A stretch of DNA of 5,082 nucleotides. Origin: Spirosomataceae bacterium. GTDB taxonomy: Bacteria > Bacteroidota > Bacteroidia > Cytophagales > Spirosomataceae. Both the position numbers and the translations under genes were made by a program. The notes beneath the pieces were generated by a model. It was given only the letters and a program-made list of their open reading frames with translations, ran no database searches and had not been told where the DNA came from. Location of the stretch: positions 1-5,082 of the forward strand of contig JANQUM010000246.1 in the NCBI GenBank assembly GCA_030731175.1, read 5' to 3'. This document shows, piece after piece, positions 1 to 5,082 of this stretch (position 1 is its first letter; every line of letters begins with the position of its first letter).

Positions 1-1718
1 ACTTCATAATTTGCCATTGACCGGACAAAAACCCTATCAAAAGGCTGCAAAACCAAGCTACTACTTGTTAAAGCCAATGTTTTATCAATATCCATGTTAA
101 TGATTTCTACCGATTTACTTGTTGGGTCGTCGCTTTTGATTCGGCGAGCTATTTCGAGGCGTTGTGAATTTGCCGATTCACTAAAACCGCCTGAGAGTAA
201 AATGATGTCTTTTACAGTCATGCCATCTGTGAAATCGAACGAGCCGGGCGAATTTACAGAACCCTCAACCTGAACTGTTCTTTGTTCGCGGATTTCTACA
301 ATTGACTTGATTATCAATTGATCCTGACGCTTCAGTTCAACGTCTTTTATTTCACCTCGAACTATTTTGCCAATATCTAACGGCATATAAATCGGGTCTA
401 AGTTTTCTTGCTCACGTACTAAAATGGCTCGGGTTAAAAACGCGTCTTCCCGTAGTCCATCTGCTTTCTGAATAAGTTGTTTTATCGTTTTCAAATCTTG
501 CCCTAAAGCAAATTCGCCCGGACGAAATACCGCACCCATGATCTCTACTTTGTTTTCAAAACGGTTCAGAATTGTTGGTACGAAATACATATCACCGTTC
601 TGAGTAAGGAATGAACTGGCGATATCCGCGGAGAAGTTGAGTAATTTACGTTCTTTATCAGTATTTCTGGTAACCGAAAGCGACGATTTGTAGGCTTGCT
701 CAGTAAAACCGCCAGCGTACTTTAGTGCGTGAGCAAAGGTTTCATTTTGTTTTAACTCAAAGACCATTGGTCGCCGTACTTCTCCAGTAATTTCGATTTT
801 ATTTTCGGCGGTTGGAATCAAAATTACGTCTTGGTCACGGAGTGAAATGTCTTTCGCAAAAGAACCAGTAGATAAGAATTCGTACACGTCAATGGTTCCG
901 ATTTCTTTATTTTTTCTTAATACTTTAATATTTCTGAGTGTTCCGATTGGGGAGGGGCCACCACTTAAATACAACGCATTAAATGCTGTTGCTAAAGAGG
1001 AGATCGTGTAACTCCCTGGCTTTACAGCTTCGCCTAACACGAAGACTTTTATGCTTTTTACATTCCCCAGTGTCATATCCAAATTCAAACTCCCGTTTCT
1101 CAAACCAGCAAAAAGGGTCTTTAAGCGATCCGTTATCTTTTCTTTTGCTTCTCTGACAGTTAAACCGTTGACATTTATTGGAGATAGGCTTTCGAGTTTG
1201 ACTGTACCCTCCGGCGAAACCTCTAAATCATAATGTTGATAAGCGTAGCCAGTTATGTCAACTTTCAATTCATCACCCGCTCCGAGGATATAATTTGGGG
1301 GTGTTGGAATCCGTAAATTAGGCTCGAACGATAAGTTTTTATTATTGAAAACCGAAAAGCCATATATTTCCTTCTTCTTTCCAACTGCTGAACTATCAGA
1401 TGCAGGAACAATTGTTCTTTTTGCTACTTCGCCAATCTGACTGCGTGTAGCTTTGGACTGAACCGACGTAGAATCAGAAGTCTTGGTTTTCAAGCGTGCG
1501 ATTCGCTCACGAACTTTGGCAATATCCATTGCAGAATAGCCGTTCATCATAGCCGCTGCTTCTACTTGAGCATCTGACATTCCGCGTGCATCTGCTTCTT
1601 TTAAAAATTGCTCAATTTGAGTGTCAGAAAGTTTGTCAACATCTGGAGTCTGAGCGTTGGCTTGTTGTGAAACAAACAGACACACGGTTATGATTAGAAA
1701 AAGAACTTGTTTTAGCAT
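1..1718 (-). CDS. Polysaccharide export protein with SLBB domains (3' end outside window)
   Basis: This is probably an outer-membrane/periplasmic Wza-type export channel for capsule or exopolysaccharide. The frame is open from ATG at 1718 to the window edge (572 codons plus 2 bases). Residues 1-22 form a signal peptide ending ANA before Q23. There is no lipobox, unlike E. coli Wza, which is a lipoprotein. Residues about 29-77 are a charged helical module (LSDTQIEQFLKEAD...) common in Bacteroidota homologues, followed by a Ser/Thr-rich linker. The Poly_export domain lies at about 139-220 (NYILGAGDELKVDITGY). Four SLBB units follow, with turns at G229-P234-G235, G312-P317, G395-P400-G401 and G486-P491-G492. 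Bacteroidota relatives are, from memory, about 800 residues or more, so a C-terminal portion is missing here. ATG at 1718 was chosen because the signal peptide begins there. Family assignment is firm; the polymer exported cannot be told from this window. Confidence 0.93.
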   Translation of the reverse strand, partial: MLKQVLFLIITVCLFVSQQANAQTPDVDKLSDTQIEQFLKEADARGMSDAQVEAAAMMNGYSAMDIAKVRERIARLKTKTSDSTSVQSKATRSQIGEVAKRTIVPASDSSAVGKKKEIYGFSVFNNKNLSFEPNLRIPTPPNYILGAGDELKVDITGYAYQHYDLEVSPEGTVKLESLSPINVNGLTVREAKEKITDRLKTLFAGLRNGSLNLDMTLGNVKSIKVFVLGEAVKPGSYTISSLATAFNALYLSGGPSPIGTLRNIKVLRKNKEIGTIDVYEFLSTGSFAKDISLRDQDVILIPTAENKIEITGEVRRPMVFELKQNETFAHALKYAGGFTEQAYKSSLSVTRNTDKERKLLNFSADIASSFLTQNGDMYFVPTILNRFENKVEIMGAVFRPGEFALGQDLKTIKQLIQKADGLREDAFLTRAILVREQENLDPIYMPLDIGKIVRGEIKDVELKRQDQLIIKSIVEIREQRTVQVEGSVNSPGSFDFTDGMTVKDIILLSGGFSESANSQRLEIARRIKSDDPTSKSVEIINMDIDKTLALTSSSLVLQPFDRVFVRSMANYE

Positions 1719-1742
1719 CTTTATTTTTTTGGATATTTTTTG

Positions 1743-1750
1743 CAAAGATA
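1743..1750 (-). promoter_or_regulatory. Candidate Bacteroidota -7 promoter element for the export gene
   Basis: On the minus strand the octamer reads TATCTTTG, a full match to the Bacteroidota primary-sigma -7 consensus TAnnTTTG. It lies 24 bases upstream of the export-gene ATG at 1718 and downstream of the thiolase terminator, which is where a promoter is needed. Transcription would begin near 1737, giving a short A-rich leader of about 20 bases without a Shine-Dalgarno motif. No good TTTG-type -33 element is visible at the expected distance, so this is a positional and consensus-based call only. Confidence 0.45.
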
Positions 1751-1793
1751 AGTCATTCAGGCGTGACTTTGAATTTTCTTTATTAATCGGTAC

Positions 1794-1829
1794 AAAAAAA
1801 GTCCTCTCGATTTTCATCAAGAGGACTTT
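1794..1829 (-). terminator. Intrinsic terminator of the beta-oxidation operon
   Basis: Arms AAAGTCCTCT (1798-1807) and AGAGGACTTT (1820-1829) pair perfectly over 10 bp. After one mismatch (1808/1819) the stem extends by GAT/ATC to close on a 4-base loop (1812-1815). Read on the minus strand, the hairpin runs into a T-tract at 1800-1794, the geometry of a rho-independent terminator for minus-strand transcripts. It begins 23 bases past the thiolase stop codon. It separates the beta-oxidation genes from the export gene. The plus-strand direction has only a weak T-run, so it is probably unidirectional. Confidence 0.88.
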
Positions 1830-1852
1830 CAGTTTGGGATAAATCCCTAAAA

Positions 1853-3031
1853 TTAATTCAATAGTTCATAAATTCCGGCAACTCCCTGACCACCACCTAC
1901 ACAGGCGGTGACCATTCCGTATTTCTGTTTCTGACGACGCATTTCGTTGAATAATTGAACCGATAAACGTGCTCCGGTAGAACCCAATGCGTGTCCTAGA
2001 GCAATTGCTCCACCGTTGGGGTTTAGTTTATCTCTGTCGATGCCCAATTCTTTTACAACTGCCAACGCCTGAGCGGCGAAAGCTTCGTTTAGCTCTATTT
2101 GGTCGATGTCTTTCAAGGTTAAACCTGCTTGGTCTAATGCTTTTGGAATAGCATAGACTGGGCCAATTCCCATGATGCGAGGCTCGCAGCCAGCAACGGC
2201 GTAGCTCAACATTTTGGCGATAGGCTCTAATTTTAACTCTTTCATTAAACGCTCTGACATTACGATAACAAATGCTGCTCCGTCAGATGTTTGAGAAGAG
2301 TTTCCGGCGGTAACGCTTCCACCTAACGAGAAAACGGGGCGAAGGCCAGCCAGTGCTGCAACGCTTGTTCCGGCACGCGGACCTTCGTCTTTGCTAACAA
2401 TTGATTCTTTCGTTTTCTTTTTGCCCGAAGCCGCGTCAAAGTAGGTTTCACGAACGGTTATCGGAACGATTTCGTCGTCAAATTTACCGTCTTTTTGAGC
2501 GGCTAACGCCTTCATATGTGACTGAAACGAAAATTCATCTTGGTCTTCTCGACTAATTTTGTATTGTTGAGCTACTTGCTCGGCGGTAATTCCCATTCCT
2601 ACGTAGTAGTCCGGATTTTCCTGAGCAATGCTGTGATTCAACGCCATTTTCCAACCCGTTGTTGGCACCATCGACATTGATTCTGTTCCGCCAGCAATAA
2701 TGCAATCTGCCATTCCTGCTTGTATTTTAGCGGATGCCATCGCAATTGCTTCCACGCCAGAGGCACAATAACGGTTGATGGTTACGCCTGGCACAGATTT
2801 ACCTAACGCTAAAAGCGAAATGTAACGAGCCATTTGCATGCCTTGCTCTGCTTCGGGTACTGCGTTTCCACAGATAACGTCGTCTATACGTGCGGGGTCA
2901 AGGTTTGGCACTTGTGCCATCATATGTTTTATTACGTCTGATGCTAAATCATCTGGACGGGTAAAACGAAATACGCCTTTTGGGGCTTTCCCCACGGCAC
3001 TGCGATAGCCTGATATTATGTATGAGTTCAT
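1853..3031 (-). CDS. fadA: Acetyl-CoA C-acyltransferase (3-ketoacyl-CoA thiolase)
   Basis: This cytoplasmic enzyme catalyses the last step of the beta-oxidation cycle: it cleaves 3-ketoacyl-CoA with CoA to give acetyl-CoA and a shortened acyl-CoA. The 392 residues match the usual thiolase length. The expected catalytic residues are all visible: nucleophile Cys89 in NRYCASG, the NEAFA box at 315-319, His347 in GGAIALGHALG, and Cys377 in TACVGGGQG. The ESMS motif at 117-120 and GMGITAEQVA near 145-154 are also typical. The start ATG at 3031 gives MNSYIISGYRSAVGK, the normal thiolase N-terminus; its upstream spacer is A/T-rich with no Shine-Dalgarno, as usual in Bacteroidota. It lies downstream of the dehydrogenase/hydratase gene, with the GxxExxY cassette between them, and is followed by a strong terminator. 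A biosynthetic acetoacetyl-CoA thiolase is the alternative; the FadN-like neighbour favours beta-oxidation. Confidence 0.95.
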   Translation of the reverse strand: MNSYIISGYRSAVGKAPKGVFRFTRPDDLASDVIKHMMAQVPNLDPARIDDVICGNAVPEAEQGMQMARYISLLALGKSVPGVTINRYCASGVEAIAMASAKIQAGMADCIIAGGTESMSMVPTTGWKMALNHSIAQENPDYYVGMGITAEQVAQQYKISREDQDEFSFQSHMKALAAQKDGKFDDEIVPITVRETYFDAASGKKKTKESIVSKDEGPRAGTSVAALAGLRPVFSLGGSVTAGNSSQTSDGAAFVIVMSERLMKELKLEPIAKMLSYAVAGCEPRIMGIGPVYAIPKALDQAGLTLKDIDQIELNEAFAAQALAVVKELGIDRDKLNPNGGAIALGHALGSTGARLSVQLFNEMRRQKQKYGMVTACVGGGQGVAGIYELLN

Positions 3032-3066
3032 AAGTTTTTTTATTTAGATTTGAGAATTTACTATTA

Positions 3067-3102
3067 ACCACGGAGGCACGGATTTCACTAAGAAACACGG
3101 AG
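3067..3102. repeat. Left inverted-repeat arm of the GxxExxY cassette
   Basis: The outer 18 bases (ACCACGGAGGCACGGATT, 3067-3084) are a perfect inverted copy of 3533-3550. The inner heptamer CACGGAG (3096-3102) is an inverted copy of 3514-3520. Between them are 11 divergent bases, against 12 in the other arm. Within the arm the heptamer occurs three times: CACGGAG at 3069-3075, CACGGAT at 3077-3083 and CACGGAG at 3096-3102. The arm ends one base before the last base of the GxxExxY stop codon (3105-3103), so the repeat abuts the coding region exactly. Confidence 0.9.
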
Positions 3103-3513
3103 CTATTCTTTTGGTAGCTTCGCAAAATTTTCTGTTACCAGCGAGGTCATTTGTTCTCTTATATTTTCACAATTAAAATTTATTAACAGTCCTTTCGGTT
3201 TTCCTGACAATTTAAGATAAGATAATAATTGTGCTTTGAAAAGCGGAATCATAACTTCAACCGCCTTCAATTCCACAATTATTAAATAATTAACCAAAAC
3301 ATCTAACCTAAGTTCTGTTTTCAATGCTTTACCACGATAAATTAAGGGCACTTTTTGTTGAGCAATTACTTGAAGGTTTTTCATTTTCAATTCTTCAATA
3401 AAGCACTCTTCGTAAACGGATTCCAATAACCCTGGGCCGATTTGCCGATGAACATCCATCGCAGCACCAATAATTTGGTAAGAAAGCTGATTTATGTATT
3501 TCTGCGTTATCAT
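3103..3513 (-). CDS. GxxExxY family protein (putative PD-(D/E)XK nuclease fold)
   Basis: The 136-residue protein carries the name-giving motif G28-L-L-E31-S-V-Y34, preceded by IIGAAMDVHRQIGPG, and is close to the family's usual length of about 125-130. The later pattern of D71 in RLDVLV, then E81-L-K83 in IIVELKAVE, then QLLSYLKL (95-102) and GLLINFN (108-114) fits a PD-(D/E)XK nuclease-like core, with E31, D71, E81 and K83 as candidate active-site residues. No cellular role is established that I know of. There is no signal peptide or membrane segment. ATG at 3513 is the only good start: upstream the same frame is open to the TAA of the preceding gene at 3564-3562 but offers no ATG, GTG or TTG except one GTT-type non-start. 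A GGAG lies directly against the ATG, too close for a normal ribosome site. Flanking repeats touch both ends. Family call firm; nuclease activity inferred. Confidence 0.92.
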   Translation of the reverse strand: MITQKYINQLSYQIIGAAMDVHRQIGPGLLESVYEECFIEELKMKNLQVIAQQKVPLIYRGKALKTELRLDVLVNYLIIVELKAVEVMIPLFKAQLLSYLKLSGKPKGLLINFNCENIREQMTSLVTENFAKLPKE

Positions 3514-3550
3514 CTCCGTGAAAATCTTGTGTAATCCGTGCCTCCGTGGT
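3514..3550. repeat. Right inverted-repeat arm of the GxxExxY cassette
   Basis: This arm is the inverted partner of 3067-3102. The outer 18 bases (3533-3550) match perfectly, and the inner heptamer CTCCGTG (3514-3520) is the complement of the left CACGGAG. The heptamer recurs as CTCCGTG at 3542-3548 and ATCCGTG at 3534-3540. The inner end stops immediately before the ATG of the GxxExxY gene (3513-3511). The outer end lies 11 bases beyond the stop codon of the upstream dehydrogenase/hydratase gene, so that gene is not damaged. Confidence 0.9.
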
Positions 3551-3561
3551 AAAATATGAAC

Positions 3562-5082
3562 TTAGTTACGAGGTGGCTTTCCGCCACTAAGTAATCCCTG
3601 CATTCTTTCCAGCGTCTTTTGTTCTCCGCATAAAGCTAAGAAAGCTTCACGTTCGAGCTCTAAAAGATATTTTTCAGAAACGTTTTGAGCGTAACTTAAA
3701 TCGCCACCGCTGATTACGTACGCCAATTTATCGGCAATAAGTGCATCGTGGTCGGTGATATAATTCGACATACGCATTCCCTTAATTCCAGCTTTGAAAA
3801 GTGCAATTCCGGCTTTTCCCTGTACTTTAATATCAGAACGACGAATTGGCGGTGTATAACCATTCTCCGATAACTCAACGGCAGCTTGCTTTGCTTCGGC
3901 AATTAAACGGCTGCGGTTTAAAACGATTTGGTCACGACCTGCTTTTAAATAACCCATGTCCATGGCTTCTTGAGCAGATGACGAAACTTTCGCCTGAGCT
4001 ATGTTCATAAATGCTGACTGCAAGATGTTCAATTCAGGATCTCCGGTTTGGTACATATCCGAGCAGCGAACCGCCATTTCTTTCGTTCCACCACCGGCCG
4101 GAATCAAACCAACGCCTAATTCAACTAATCCCATGTAGGTTTCAGCGGCGGCAACAACTTTATCAGCGTGTAAATTCAGTTCACAACCACCACCCAATGC
4201 CAACGTATGAGCTGCCGTTACAACTGGAATTGATGAATACCTCGCCCGCATCATGGTCTCTTGGAAATGAGCAATCATCATGTCGATTTCGTCCCAATCC
4301 TGCTCAATGGCGTACATAAATAGCATTGCCAAATTTGCTCCGGCAGAGAATGCTTCGTTGCTGTCGTTTCCGACAACTAATCCACGGAAATCTTTTTCGG
4401 CTAAAGCGTAGGCTTTGTTCAAACCTTCCATCACTTCCTGACCGAACGTGTTCATTTTCGAGCGGAATTCAACTCCTAAAATACCATCACCTAAATCAAA
4501 AATGGTAGAACCTGAGTTTTTCCAAACTTCGCTTGTTTTGCGGATATTATCCAAGATAATACACGACTCCGTTCCGGGAATTACCATATATGATTTTGAA
4601 GGAATATCGTAATACATACGCTTTCCACCTTCAATTTTGTAGAAAGATTCGTTTCCGGCGGCAAGCATATCATACACCCACTGAGCAGGTTTTTGATTTA
4701 CGCTTTCCATCATTTCTACGAATGTTTTCACGCCAACAGCGTCAGCGGTTTCAAACAATCCCATTTGCCAGCCGAAGCCCGCTTTGATGGCATCGTCGAT
4801 GCGGAAAAGTTCGTCGGCAATTTCAGGGATACGCATCGTTGCGTAGCGGAAGCCGTCGGCGAAGGTTTCACGGTAAAACTGCCCCGCTTTGTCCGTTCCT
4901 TTTAATAATACGGCGAATCTATCTTTTAGAGCATCAATACCTTTTGTAGAATCTAAGGTCGCAAATTTCGGGCGGGTGGTTTCGCGATATTCCATCGTTT
5001 CGAAATCCAACGCTAAAATGACTGTTCTGCCTTTTTCTTTTGTCTTTTTGTAGAAACCTTGTCCGGTTTTATCACCGAGCCA
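3562..5082 (-). CDS. fadN: 3-hydroxyacyl-CoA dehydrogenase/enoyl-CoA hydratase, C-terminal 506 residues (5' end outside window)
   Basis: This is a bifunctional beta-oxidation enzyme of the cytoplasm: it hydrates 2-enoyl-CoA and oxidises 3-hydroxyacyl-CoA with NAD. The frame enters at 5082 already inside the protein. Counting visible residues, 1-11 (WLGDKTGQGFY) are the end of the first dehydrogenase C-terminal domain, and about 77-118 (IADELFRIDDAIKAGFGWQMGLFETADAVG) are a second such half-domain. The crotonase domain covers about 190-380, with oxyanion-hole segments NDSNEAFSAGANL (239-251) and ALGGGCEL. Glu301 and Glu321 match the two catalytic glutamates of crotonase, 20 residues apart as in that enzyme. 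The protein ends GGKPPRN. Hydratase at the C-terminus distinguishes this from E. coli FadB, where it is N-terminal, and matches Bacillus FadN (about 790 residues). The NAD-binding domain lies outside the window. It probably heads an operon with the thiolase downstream. Confidence 0.93.
   Translation of the reverse strand, partial: WLGDKTGQGFYKKTKEKGRTVILALDFETMEYRETTRPKFATLDSTKGIDALKDRFAVLLKGTDKAGQFYRETFADGFRYATMRIPEIADELFRIDDAIKAGFGWQMGLFETADAVGVKTFVEMMESVNQKPAQWVYDMLAAGNESFYKIEGGKRMYYDIPSKSYMVIPGTESCIILDNIRKTSEVWKNSGSTIFDLGDGILGVEFRSKMNTFGQEVMEGLNKAYALAEKDFRGLVVGNDSNEAFSAGANLAMLFMYAIEQDWDEIDMMIAHFQETMMRARYSSIPVVTAAHTLALGGGCELNLHADKVVAAAETYMGLVELGVGLIPAGGGTKEMAVRCSDMYQTGDPELNILQSAFMNIAQAKVSSSAQEAMDMGYLKAGRDQIVLNRSRLIAEAKQAAVELSENGYTPPIRRSDIKVQGKAGIALFKAGIKGMRMSNYITDHDALIADKLAYVISGGDLSYAQNVSEKYLLELEREAFLALCGEQKTLERMQGLLSGGKPPRN

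Larger units (their letters stand above)
3067..3550 (-). mobile_element. Putative GxxExxY repeat-bounded cassette (484 bp)
   Basis: One small gene fills the whole space between two inverted arms, and the unit sits between two beta-oxidation genes that are normally adjacent. Removing 3067-3550 would leave a 46-bp spacer (11 bases after the dehydrogenase stop plus 35 before the thiolase start), a plausible operon spacing. This suggests insertion of a compact unit. A hand count over 3121-3480 gives 120 G+C in 360 bases (33%), against about 47% in four arbitrary 60-base lines of the flanking genes, which fits a foreign origin. No transposase is encoded and no target-site duplication is visible at the boundaries, so movement would need to be supplied in trans or use another mechanism. 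Mobility is inference; the repeat structure is observed. Confidence 0.5.

Noticed and set aside
1051..1233. Plus-strand open frame of 60 codons
   Set aside because: It lies antisense within the Poly_export and first SLBB coding region and has no recognisable protein features.
1680..1682. Cys13 of the export protein as a lipoprotein cysteine
   Set aside because: The preceding residues are ITV, without Gly/Ala/Ser at -1, and the Cys lies in the hydrophobic core well before the ANA-Q cleavage site.
1657..1842. Plus-strand open frame of 61 codons over the intergenic region
   Set aside because: It overlaps the export-gene signal peptide region, the promoter and the terminator hairpin on the opposite strand. 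The composition is low-complexity and no family is recognisable.
1836..1847. Small GGGAT/ATCCC hairpin just after the thiolase stop codon
   Set aside because: Only about 4-5 bp can pair around a very tight loop and no T-tract follows. The strong terminator lies 7 bases further on.
3044..3051. TAGATTTG on the plus strand, matching TAnnTTTG
   Set aside because: It would drive antisense transcription into the GxxExxY gene, no plus-strand gene follows, and such short matches are expected by chance in A/T-rich sequence.
3060..3557. Target-site duplication around the repeat-bounded cassette
   Set aside because: Bases just outside the arms (…ACTATTA on the left, AAAATATG… on the right) show no shared direct repeat of 3 or more bases at the boundaries.
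4011..4905. Several plus-strand open frames of 60-102 codons, and a minus-strand frame at 3714-3902
   Set aside because: All lie inside the dehydrogenase/hydratase gene in other frames, and their translations resemble no protein family.
5008..5010. TTG at 5010 as the start of a 482-residue dehydrogenase/hydratase
   Set aside because: The frame stays open to the window edge, and the 24 upstream codons encode WLGDKTGQGFYKK..., a clear dehydrogenase domain end. The TTG is an internal leucine codon.

Overview
The window looks like a chromosomal segment of a member of the Bacteroidota, probably a Cytophagales-type genus. The grounds are protein character (a Bacteroidota-style SLBB polysaccharide export protein with a helical N-terminal module, and a FadN-like dehydrogenase/hydratase ending in GGKPPRN), A/T-rich gene starts without a spaced Shine-Dalgarno sequence, and a TAnnTTTG-type -7 promoter element. 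Genus-level placement is inference. All four genes are on the minus strand, so transcription runs from high to low coordinates.

Layout in the order of transcription: (1) 5082-3562, the C-terminal 506 residues of a bifunctional 3-hydroxyacyl-CoA dehydrogenase/enoyl-CoA hydratase (FadN-like), cut by the window edge; (2) 3550-3067, a cassette made of one small GxxExxY-family gene (3513-3103) bounded on both sides by inverted CACGGAG-type repeats; (3) 3031-1853, a complete acetyl-CoA C-acyltransferase (FadA-type thiolase); (4) 1829-1794, a strong intrinsic terminator; (5) 1750-1743, a candidate promoter; (6) 1718-1, a polysaccharide export protein (signal peptide, Poly_export domain, four SLBB units), cut by the left edge.

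Genes 1 and 3 form a fatty-acid beta-oxidation operon: the first enzyme hydrates enoyl-CoA and oxidises 3-hydroxyacyl-CoA, and the thiolase then releases acetyl-CoA. The terminator closes this unit. The export gene is a separate transcription unit, probably involved in capsule or exopolysaccharide secretion.

The most unusual item is the GxxExxY cassette. Its repeat arms abut the start and stop codons exactly, and it sits in what would otherwise be a 46-bp spacer between the two beta-oxidation genes. It looks like a compact inserted unit of a putative PD-(D/E)XK nuclease-fold protein. No CRISPR array, tRNA, rRNA, transposase or multi-gene defence system was seen. There is no gene-free stretch longer than 134 bases.
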